Source of the DNA: GCA-003244245 sp036378735
Lineage (GTDB): Bacteria; Actinomycetota; Actinomycetes; Mycobacteriales; Pseudonocardiaceae
NCBI GenBank assembly: GCA_036378735.1
Contig: DASUVX010000201.1
Coordinates: forward strand, 1-6,053
Direction of reading: 5' to 3'
DNA: 6,053 nucleotides
Shown: piece after piece, positions 1-5,153 of the stretch
Layout: every line of letters starts with the position of its first letter
Position numbering within the stretch: position 1 is the stretch's first letter
Program-made: the position numbers and the translations under genes
Notes under the pieces: generated by a model
What the model saw: only the letters and a program-made list of their open reading frames with translations
The model's database searches: none
What the model was told of the DNA's origin: nothing

Positions 1-6
1 TGTCAT
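1..6 (-). CDS. Probable start of a further operon gene (only two codons visible)
   Basis: An ATG lies at 6..4 on the minus strand and overlaps the flippase TGA (5..3) in an ATGA arrangement. This is the same kind of junction seen between the oxidoreductase and aminotransferase genes. An AGGTGG Shine-Dalgarno-like run at 18..13 sits 6 bases before it. Only Met-Thr can be read before the window ends, so no product can be named. From the operon context a glycosyltransferase, polymerase or other polysaccharide gene is the natural guess, but that is inference. The ATG could also be chance, since the GGT GGT codons also encode the flippase C-terminal glycines. Confidence 0.4.
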
Positions 7-1616
7 GACCCACCACCTATCCGTCGCACCGCGACACGGAGCACCAGGACATAGACCGCGAGCGCCACCACGCCGCCCAGGGAAAGAATCGCGAGATCCA
101 CAAGCTGATCTCCGTGATCCAGCTGTTGGATCCACCACATCGCCGCAGCCATCGGAAGCAGCGCGAGAGTGGCCACCAGCGCGGCAGCCAGGCCTCGGAT
201 GTCCAGAAACCGCTCCGGTTGGATCGCACGCCGTACCCGGGTCAACACCGTCCCGGCGGCGGCGAGTTCACCGGCCAAAATGGCCGCGACCAACCACACC
301 AGGCGGGTGGAATCAGTAGGCAGTAACAGTGCCACGGCCGCGGCCACCACTATCACGCCGAAGGCCACCTCGCTGGCACGCCGCGGGATTCGGTCGTCGA
401 GCCGGGCGAACAGCGCCCGGCGGCCGATGTCGTGCACCCCACCGACCAGTTGGGCCACCGCCACGACCGCCATGCATGCGGCAAGTGATCCGATCAGATC
501 CGCATGCCGCAGCTCGCCGTTGGCCAGCAGATTTGCCGTAGGTACAGACAGCACCGTGAGCAGCACGAGCAGTGGCAGGCTGGCGATCACGGCATAGGTC
601 AGACCCTGCCGCCACCCGGAAGCGAAGGTGGCACCGTCTTCGCGATGAGCGGCGTCGGCCAGCCCGGGCAACGCTGCCATCGATACCGCCCGAGCACTGA
701 CGTAGGACAGCGCGAAGAAAACCGAGTACGACAGCTGCACCACAAAAGTGCCACCCGGCACCGTTCCGGCCAGCGCGAGCAGCACGTACATCGCTGCGGT
801 GGGCCATGCGGCCACGCCGACCGAGCGCAGCAACCTGCGGGTGATCTCCCGGGTTTCGGGGTCATGTCGCCAGCGCATCGACGGCCTGCTCAGCAACCCC
901 ACCCGGGCAGTACCGAGCAGCTGGAGCGCCGCGTGGAGGGCGACGGCCACGGTGCTGCCGACCCCCAACGTGATCACTAGCCCGACCGACACTTGGTTGA
1001 ATTCCAGGCCGGTCCCGTAGTACCAGCCGGCGAAGAGCACCGTCGCGATCAGGACGCCGTTCTCCACCACCTGCGCGCCCGCCGCCAGCGCGAAGCGACC
1101 GCGGGCCTGCTGGGCGGCCATGCCGAGGTGCAACAGGACATACAACGGAACCTGTGGCGCGACGAGCAGGACCAGCAGAGTGGTGATCCACAGACCTCGA
1201 GAGTGCGCACCGGCATCCGGGATCCCGAAGGTCAGCGTCCAAGCCACCACCGGGGACAGGATCATCAGCAATCCGACCACCGCGGCCGAGACGGTCAGCA
1301 GCCACCCGCTCACCCGGCCGAGCACTTCCCGGGCCCTCGCCACGCCGCCGGCACCGACAGCGTGGACGAGTCCGGGCACCACGACCATTCCCAGCACCGG
1401 GCCAGCGATCATGGTGAAGACCATGTTCGGCACGACGTAGCCGGTCTGGAAGGCGTTGGCGAAGAAGGTCGGCCCGAGCACCGCTCCGATCACCACGACC
1501 CGCAGTAACCCGGTGGCCCGGCTGACCAACGTCCAGCCCGCAACGGTGGCCGAGTTCCGAGCCGTGGTGGTCGGAGGAGAGGGATCCTCGAGCGCTGTCA
1601 CCGGTAAGGCGGCCAC
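3..1616 (-). CDS. MurJ/MviN-family (MOP superfamily) flippase, probably for a polysaccharide repeat unit
   Basis: This polytopic membrane protein has about 14 hydrophobic helices (roughly residues 25-48, 61-84, 105-128, 141-166, 178-198, 208-235, 265-288, 290-318, 339-363, 375-393, 416-434, 438-458, 474-495 and 505-528), the number typical of MurJ and related MOP flippases. The N-terminal family signature is clear: SRATGLLR at 32-39, then NAF at 54-56, PN at 63-64 and a hydrophobic helix with VPGL. MurJ proteins flip undecaprenyl-linked lipid II. Here the site beside Wzz and sugar-modifying genes points to a lipid-linked polysaccharide repeat unit, a Wzx-like role (inference). By hand alignment, Arg33 and Arg39 match E. 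coli MurJ Arg18 and Arg24, but Asp39 and Arg52 are replaced by Asn54 and Phe67. No kinase-like C-terminal domain is present. I chose GTG 1616 (537 aa) because GAGG at 1628..1625 lies 8 bases upstream. GTG 1652 (549 aa) is possible, but it overlaps the preceding gene by 26 bases and has a weaker ribosome site. Confidence 0.88.
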   Translation of the reverse strand: MAALPVTALEDPSPPTTTARNSATVAGWTLVSRATGLLRVVVIGAVLGPTFFANAFQTGYVVPNMVFTMIAGPVLGMVVVPGLVHAVGAGGVARAREVLGRVSGWLLTVSAAVVGLLMILSPVVAWTLTFGIPDAGAHSRGLWITTLLVLLVAPQVPLYVLLHLGMAAQQARGRFALAAGAQVVENGVLIATVLFAGWYYGTGLEFNQVSVGLVITLGVGSTVAVALHAALQLLGTARVGLLSRPSMRWRHDPETREITRRLLRSVGVAAWPTAAMYVLLALAGTVPGGTFVVQLSYSVFFALSYVSARAVSMAALPGLADAAHREDGATFASGWRQGLTYAVIASLPLLVLLTVLSVPTANLLANGELRHADLIGSLAACMAVVAVAQLVGGVHDIGRRALFARLDDRIPRRASEVAFGVIVVAAAVALLLPTDSTRLVWLVAAILAGELAAAGTVLTRVRRAIQPERFLDIRGLAAALVATLALLPMAAAMWWIQQLDHGDQLVDLAILSLGGVVALAVYVLVLRVAVRRIGGGS

Positions 1617-1624
1617 AACCGAAG

Positions 1625-1628
1625 CCTC
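1625..1628 (-). promoter_or_regulatory. Shine-Dalgarno GAGG that decides the flippase start
   Basis: GAGG reads 1628..1625 on the minus strand and straddles the TGA of the Wzz-like gene (1629..1627). It is followed by 8 bases and then GTG at 1616. It supports the shorter flippase start over GTG 1652, which has only an imperfect GTGG upstream. Position and spacing are the only evidence. Confidence 0.4.
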
Positions 1629-2547
1629 ACGGCCTCGTCCGGCGCCGGACACTCATCGCAACCACGGCGCCGGCCACGATCACGCCGACCAGGGCACCGG
1701 TGCCGGCCGCGATCAGCGGCTGCGGGAACACCGGATCGGGTAGCGAGTACGGCGGTGTCAGCAGCTGAGCGTCGGGCCCGTTCTGGCCAGTGAGGTTGAG
1801 CTCATCGATCCGGGCCTGAATCGCCTTCTCGCGGTCCAAGGACCCGGTGAGCTGGACTCGCGCGTCGTTGAGCGCCGCTTGGGTGGCAGTTCCGCCCGCC
1901 ACCGCGGTGGTCAGCTGCTGCACCCGCGTCTGGATCTGCGCGGTATTGGCCTTGGCATCGGCAAGCTGGGTATCGAGGTTGCGGGACACTCCGGTGGGCT
2001 GGCCGATCAGCGTCAGGTAGCCGTCCATGACCGATTGCAGTGTCTGCAACGCAGCCAGTTTGGTGGGGCCGTCGGCCTCGACCTCGATGACGTTGCTGTT
2101 TTCCAGGACCTCCACGCTGACGGCCTTGTCCAGGTCCTTGAACTGGCGACCCTCCTTCGTCGCGACCGGCCCGAGCACCGCCCGGCTCTTTAGATACACC
2201 AGCTGCGTGGACAGATCACGACCCTGCTTGAGCGGGTCGCCGCCCTGCTGTTCCTGGCCGACGGCGTAGAGCACCTCCGCGCGCGCGCCGTAAGTCTTCG
2301 GTAGAACCAGGGCGGCGGCCAGCCCGGCGGCAGTGCCGAGCAGAATGATCGTCAACGCCAGCAAGACCAGGCGCGTGGTCAGTGGGCCACCAGCACCGTC
2401 CTCGGCGGGGCTGTCGAACGGCTCCCCCGCCCGCTGCGATGGCACCTCACCGGTCTCCGGCGACTTCTGCAGTTGCTCTTCGTAGCCCATCGAACGTCCA
2501 TTCGACTCGCTAGCCCCGTATTGGAAGACATTGGAAACGTCCGTCAC
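1627..2547 (-). CDS. Wzz-like polysaccharide co-polymerase / chain-length determinant, without kinase domain
   Basis: The 306-aa protein has the layout of Wzz-type polysaccharide co-polymerases. It has a hydrophilic N-terminal tail of about 58 residues, a first membrane helix at about 60-83, an extracytoplasmic region at about 84-275, a proline-rich stretch (PPYSLPDPVFPQP, 265-277) before the second helix at about 278-298, and a short basic tail (RRRTRP). The extracytoplasmic part contains the family-like block YLKSRAVLGPVA (118-129), a beta-rich section (SVEVLENSNVIEVEA, 144-158), and a predicted coiled-coil region at about 187-250. Such proteins set chain length or assist Wzy-dependent polymerisation and export. 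There is no Walker A/B motif or tyrosine cluster, so this is not a fused BY-kinase. I chose GTG 2547 because it overlaps the aminotransferase TGA (GTGA) and has GGAGG at 2558..2554, 6 bases upstream. The frame stays open to 2847, but that extension lies in the aminotransferase gene. An internal ATG at 2490 would give 287 aa with a weaker ribosome site. Confidence 0.85.
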   Translation of the reverse strand: MTDVSNVFQYGASESNGRSMGYEEQLQKSPETGEVPSQRAGEPFDSPAEDGAGGPLTTRLVLLALTIILLGTAAGLAAALVLPKTYGARAEVLYAVGQEQQGGDPLKQGRDLSTQLVYLKSRAVLGPVATKEGRQFKDLDKAVSVEVLENSNVIEVEADGPTKLAALQTLQSVMDGYLTLIGQPTGVSRNLDTQLADAKANTAQIQTRVQQLTTAVAGGTATQAALNDARVQLTGSLDREKAIQARIDELNLTGQNGPDAQLLTPPYSLPDPVFPQPLIAAGTGALVGVIVAGAVVAMSVRRRTRP

Positions 2548-3677
2548 AGCGCACCTCCGAGCACATCGCAGACCCGCGCAACCTGCGCAACGCTCAGGGT
2601 CGGGGACATGGGAAGGGACAGGATTCGTTCGGCCGCGCGTTCTGCGACCGGTAGTTTTTGGCTGGTCGGGGCTGACTCGTGGAAGGTGGCCAGCGCCGGC
2701 TGCTGGTGACACGGAATCGGGTAGTGCACTCCCCACCCGATGCCGGCCGCGGTCAGCGCGTCGCCGACCTTGCGGCGGTCGTCGACCTGAACGACCGCCA
2801 GGTGGTACACGGGCTCGGCTCCGGGCTGCACCGATACCGGTACACAACTCGGCGGCAACAACTCGCGGTAGGCCGCCATCGCTGCCGCGCGTCGAGCGTT
2901 GCCGGCGTCCAGCCTCGGCAGCTTGGCCGACAGCAGCGCCGCCTGCAGGGTGTCGAGCCTGCTGTTGCGTCCCGAGAGGTCGTGCCGGTAACGGTCTGCG
3001 GCGCAGCGCCCGTGGTTGGCCATGCTGCGGATCGTCTCGGCCAGCGCGAGATCGCTGGTGACCACTGCGCCACCATCGCCCAGGGCACCGAGGTTCTTAC
3101 CGGGATAGAAGCTGAACCCGGCCGCAATGCCCACGCTGCCGGCATTGGCGCCGCGGTGCCGGGCACCGTGTGCCTGCGCGGCGTCCTCGATGAGCGCCAG
3201 CCCATGTGCGGCAGCGATCGTCGAGATCGGTTCGGGATCCACCATCTGGCCATACAGATGCACGGCGATGATCGCTGCCGTCGAGCTGTTGATAGCGGCT
3301 TGGATAGCGGCGGGGTCGATCAGCAGGGTGTCGGCGCAGACGTCGACGAACCTGGGCCGGGCGCCGGTCGCGCAGACCGCTTCGGCAGTCGCGATGAAGG
3401 TGTTCGTCGGGACGATGACCTCATCGCCGATTCCGATACCCAAGCCACGCAGGATGAGTTCCAGGGCATCGGTTCCGTTTGCCACCCCGACGCAGGCCTG
3501 GGTTCCGCAGTAGGTCGCGAATTCGCGCTCGAAGCGCTCGACCTCGGGACCGCCGACGAAATGACCGTGGTCCAGCACGGTCTTCCAAGCCAGATCGAAC
3601 TCTTCGCGTAGCTCGTTGTTGACGCCGTGGAGGTCGAGGAAAGCAATGTTAAAAAGGTCGCTGTCGCGGGTGGTCAT
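2544..3677 (-). CDS. DegT/DnrJ/EryC1/StrS-family PLP-dependent sugar aminotransferase
   Basis: The 377-aa length is typical for this family of nucleotide-sugar aminotransferases, which move an amino group, usually from glutamate, onto a keto-sugar nucleotide. The landmarks occur in order: HFVGGPEVERFE (39-50); NGTDAL (67-72), the PLP phosphate region; VPTNTFIAT (89-97); EDAAQAHGA (164-172), with Asp165 expected to contact the PLP ring nitrogen; FSFYPGKNLGALGDGG (188-203), with Lys194 as the Schiff-base lysine; GRNSRLDTLQAA (236-247); and GVHYPIPCHQQPAL (316-329). All key residues look intact, so it should be active. The HYPIP-type C-terminal block resembles aminotransferases that make 3-amino sugars (WbpE/FdtB/QdtB-like), but the exact substrate cannot be read here. 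ATG 3677 overlaps the oxidoreductase TGA (ATGA), with GGAGGTGG 7 bases upstream counting from GGAGG. That gene could supply the keto substrate. The stop overlaps the Wzz-like start. Confidence 0.93.
   Translation of the reverse strand: MTTRDSDLFNIAFLDLHGVNNELREEFDLAWKTVLDHGHFVGGPEVERFEREFATYCGTQACVGVANGTDALELILRGLGIGIGDEVIVPTNTFIATAEAVCATGARPRFVDVCADTLLIDPAAIQAAINSSTAAIIAVHLYGQMVDPEPISTIAAAHGLALIEDAAQAHGARHRGANAGSVGIAAGFSFYPGKNLGALGDGGAVVTSDLALAETIRSMANHGRCAADRYRHDLSGRNSRLDTLQAALLSAKLPRLDAGNARRAAAMAAYRELLPPSCVPVSVQPGAEPVYHLAVVQVDDRRKVGDALTAAGIGWGVHYPIPCHQQPALATFHESAPTSQKLPVAERAAERILSLPMSPTLSVAQVARVCDVLGGAL
2554..2558 (-). promoter_or_regulatory. Shine-Dalgarno GGAGG of the Wzz-like gene
   Basis: GGAGG at 2558..2554 on the minus strand lies 6 bases before GTG 2547, inside the last codons of the aminotransferase gene. 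It fixes the start of the Wzz-like protein at the GTGA overlap, well downstream of the longer open frame, and suggests translational coupling. Confidence 0.65.
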
Positions 3678-4810
3678 GAGGCCACCTCCCGCACACGCTC
3701 CGCGCCCGCGCGGTCGATGCTGCCGGCGACGAAGGCAGGACGCCCGGTCGCTTCCGCAATGTCAGTGGCGGCCAGAACTCGAACGATGTCGAGACCGCGC
3801 TCCCCCGGCGTGTTCGGCTTGGCGCCGCTGCGAATGCACTCGATGAAGTGGCTGTCCTGCACCAGTAGCGGCTCGTTGAATTGAATGAATGGCGAGACAA
3901 TATCGCCGGTCCGGTAGGAAACCGGCATGGCGTGGGATTCGCCATGGTCGTCGGGATCGGCCGGGTCGACGCCGATGTCGTAGACGCGGATACGCTCATT
4001 GTCCGACATATCGTCGTAGACGGCCATCTTTCGGTCCCCGACAACGGTGACCCGCCGCACCTTGCACGGGTCCAACCAGCTCACGTGCACAAATGCGTGG
4101 GTAGCCGCTTTCTCGAAGTCCAAGCGCAGGTAAGCCACGTCGGCGTGGCGGTTTCCGACATGCCGTTTGGCCCATACCCACGTCGTCCGCGGCACCTCGT
4201 CGAGCAGGAATGAGGCAATCGAGATGTCGTGCGGAGCGAGGTCCCAGATGACGTTGCAGTCACGCTGGTACTTGCCCAGGCTCAACCGCGCGGCGTCGAT
4301 GTAGAGGATGCGGCCCAGCTCACCGGCTGCGATGAGCTCCTTGAGCTTCCATACCGCAGCGTTGTATTCGAAGGTATGGCCGGCCATCAGGTGCACGCCG
4401 TTCGCCGCTGCCGCGTCGACCATCGCTTGCGCATCCTCGACCGTGGTGGCCAACGGCTTCTCGACCAGGGCGTGCCGCCCGCTTTGCAGTGCTTGGAGCG
4501 CGACCGCGGCGTGCGCGGTCGGCGGGGTCGCGACGACGACGGCGTCGACCCGCCCGAGCACCTCGTCAAGGCGGTGCGCGGCTTCGGCCGCCGGGTATGC
4601 TTGCCTGGCCTCTGCAATCCGCTCGGGATCCTGGTCGACGATGGTCACCTGGACGCCGGGCATGCTGCTGAGCACCCGCATATGCTTGGATCCCCAGTAG
4701 CCGTAGCCGACCACCGCCACGCGGACATCCGGATCGAAGGTCGTGAGACTCCCGGATTCGCGACGCGCGGAGTTGGCTCCCGGTTGGGTGGTAGTTGCAA
4801 CGAACTTCAT
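3674..4810 (-). CDS. Gfo/Idh/MocA-family NAD(P)-dependent sugar oxidoreductase
   Basis: The 378-aa protein has an N-terminal Rossmann fold followed by the mixed alpha/beta substrate domain of the Gfo/Idh/MocA family. Visible motifs are GYGYWG (35-40, dinucleotide loop), VVVATPPTAH (91-100), VEKPLA (116-121, the EKP motif with active-site Lys118), GHTFEYN (144-150), and DLAPHDIS (190-197, with a likely catalytic His194). The enzyme probably oxidises a sugar nucleotide hydroxyl to a ketone in the cytoplasm. Paired with the next gene it resembles the WbpB-WbpE logic of 3-amino sugar synthesis, but substrate and position are inference. I chose ATG 4810, with AGGGGG at 4825..4820, 9 bases upstream. 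Residues 1-28 before the Rossmann fold look poorly conserved. The frame is open to GTG 4927, and GTG 4873 (399 aa, GGAGGT 11 bases upstream) is a real alternative. The gene is the first of the operon and overlaps the aminotransferase start by 4 bases. Confidence 0.92.
   Translation of the reverse strand: MKFVATTTQPGANSARRESGSLTTFDPDVRVAVVGYGYWGSKHMRVLSSMPGVQVTIVDQDPERIAEARQAYPAAEAAHRLDEVLGRVDAVVVATPPTAHAAVALQALQSGRHALVEKPLATTVEDAQAMVDAAAANGVHLMAGHTFEYNAAVWKLKELIAAGELGRILYIDAARLSLGKYQRDCNVIWDLAPHDISIASFLLDEVPRTTWVWAKRHVGNRHADVAYLRLDFEKAATHAFVHVSWLDPCKVRRVTVVGDRKMAVYDDMSDNERIRVYDIGVDPADPDDHGESHAMPVSYRTGDIVSPFIQFNEPLLVQDSHFIECIRSGAKPNTPGERGLDIVRVLAATDIAEATGRPAFVAGSIDRAGAERVREVAS
3682..3689 (-). 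promoter_or_regulatory. Shine-Dalgarno GGAGGTGG of the aminotransferase gene
   Basis: GGAGGTGG at 3689..3682 on the minus strand matches the anti-Shine-Dalgarno sequence well and is well placed before ATG 3677. It lies within the last codons of the oxidoreductase gene, consistent with coupled translation across the ATGA overlap. Confidence 0.7.
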
Positions 4811-4822
4811 CGAGACGGGCCC

Positions 4823-4836
4823 CCTGCCGTTACTCG
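4823..4836 (-). repeat. 14-base direct repeat, copy 2 (near start codon)
   Basis: The minus-strand sequence CGAGTAACGGCAGG matches 4996..4983 (CGAGTAACGACAGG) at 13 of 14 bases, exactly 160 bases downstream. This copy overlaps the ribosome site of the oxidoreductase gene and the 3' arm of the leader stem-loop. The core TAACGRCA also occurs once on the plus strand at 4844-4851. Confidence 0.5.
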
Positions 4837-4851
4837 AGATGTCTAACGACA
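4825..4851 (-). promoter_or_regulatory. Stem-loop in the operon leader abutting the ribosome binding site
   Basis: On the minus strand TGTCGTTA (4851..4844) can pair with TAACGGCA (4832..4825), giving 8 pairs including one G-U around an 11-base loop. The 3' arm ends at the A that begins the AGGGGG ribosome site of the oxidoreductase gene (ATG 4810). It could modulate translation. This holds only if ATG 4810 is the true start; with GTG 4873 the hairpin would lie in coding sequence. No riboswitch class is recognised. Confidence 0.35.
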
Positions 4852-4982
4852 CTGACTGTTGCGAAACGCACACGGAGAGTGAGCACCTCCCAGCTGACCT
4901 AGGCGGCCGACCGCGAGCCGTACTCACCCTCTCGAACAGTGGGTTCGCCCCTCCCCACAGTGCGTATATCTATTGCCCACTG

Positions 4983-4996
4983 CCTGTCGTTACTCG
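4983..4996 (-). repeat. 14-base direct repeat, copy 1 (near possible transcription start)
   Basis: The minus-strand sequence CGAGTAACGACAGG is 13/14 identical to the copy at 4836..4823. It directly follows the candidate -10 element at 5005..5000, so it would cover the predicted transcription start. It could be a regulator site or a chance duplication. Confidence 0.5.
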
Positions 4997-5007
4997 GTTA
5001 CTGTAAC
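4997..5007. promoter_or_regulatory. Short palindrome GTTAC-N-GTAAC over the candidate -10
   Basis: This is a perfect 5-base inverted repeat about a central base. It overlaps the candidate -10 hexamer on the minus strand. It is short enough to be chance, but its place and its similarity to the nearby GTAACCG (5090-5096) and GTTACTC repeats make an operator possible. Confidence 0.25.
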
Positions 5008-5008
5008 A
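5000..5008 (-). promoter_or_regulatory. Candidate extended -10 promoter of the polysaccharide operon
   Basis: TGTTACAGT on the minus strand (5008..5000) fits the extended -10 pattern TGN-TANNNT used by mycobacterial housekeeping sigma factors. No good -35 hexamer sits 16-18 bases upstream. Transcription would begin near 4993 and give a leader of about 180 bases before ATG 4810. The element lies within the palindrome GTTAC-T-GTAAC (4997-5007), so a repressor there would block it. This rests on motif matching only. Confidence 0.3.
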
Positions 5009-5062
5009 CCCGCGTCTTTCACCCGAACGATGCAACTAGGTGCCGCAGCGTATTGGATGCGC

Positions 5063-5084
5063 TGTGTGATAACACGATCACGCA
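5063..5084. promoter_or_regulatory. 22-base imperfect palindrome, possible operator
   Basis: TGTGTGAT (5063-5070) and ATCACGCA (5077-5084) form 8-base arms with one mismatch around a 6-base spacer. It lies upstream of the candidate promoter, where a TetR- or GntR-like regulator might bind. The GTGAT half-sites resemble a CRP site, but their spacing is two bases too wide. No regulator gene is visible in the window. Confidence 0.3.
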
Positions 5085-5099
5085 ACGAAGTAACCGGTG

Positions 5100-5131
5100 C
5101 TCCTGGGCCCGCTCAGGCGACCCGGGAGGAG
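5100..5131 (-). terminator. Candidate terminator of the desaturase gene (hairpin without U-tract)
   Basis: Starting 22 bases after the desaturase stop, the minus strand can fold as an outer stem CTCCT/AGGAG (5131..5127 with 5104..5100). Inside it is GGG-T-CGC (5123..5117) pairing with GCG-GG-CCC (5112..5105) around a CTGA tetraloop. CCC on the 5' side and a single base near the T-G pair are bulged. No run of T follows. Terminators of this kind are common in high-GC actinobacteria, so it is plausible but not certain. Confidence 0.45.
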
Positions 5132-5153
5132 GCGCAGCGAAGGAGCGACCGGC

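Larger units (their letters stand above)
4811..5153. other. Intergenic region between the desaturase and the polysaccharide operon
   Basis: This 343-base stretch has no convincing gene on either strand. A plus-strand open frame crosses it but continues antisense through the desaturase. The region is less G/C-dominated than its neighbours and rich in short symmetric elements: a hairpin just after the desaturase stop, palindromes at 5063-5084, 4997-5007 and 4933-4947, direct repeats at 4983-4996 and 4823-4836, and a leader stem-loop at 4825-4851. It should carry the desaturase terminator and the promoter and leader of the operon. Confidence 0.75.

Noticed and set aside
2548..2847. N-terminal 100-codon extension of the Wzz-like frame
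   Set aside because: It overlaps the aminotransferase coding sequence, is rich in Arg/Pro/Gly as expected of a shadow frame, and a well-placed GGAGG supports GTG 2547 instead.
2679..3611. Plus-strand open frame of 310 codons opposite the aminotransferase
   Set aside because: It lies entirely antisense to a gene with intact PLP-enzyme motifs and shows no domain of its own. Long opposite-strand frames are usual in high-GC genes.
4830..4887. 18-codon upstream reading frame on the minus strand, GTG 4887 to TAA 4832..4830
   Set aside because: Its GTG overlaps the only good GGAGG, leaving no spacing for initiation, and the peptide shows no attenuator-like codon run.
4932..4947. Sequence resembling a mycobacterial SOS (LexA) box, TCGAAC...GTTCG
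   Set aside because: The spacer between GAAC and GTTC is 5 bases instead of 4 and the last base does not match, so it does not fit the consensus. The operon is also not a DNA-repair locus.
5064..5083. Possible CRP/FNR-type site in the 22-base palindrome
   Set aside because: The GTGAT and ATCAC half-sites are separated by 6 bases, whereas the CRP consensus has 4 between these same pentamers.
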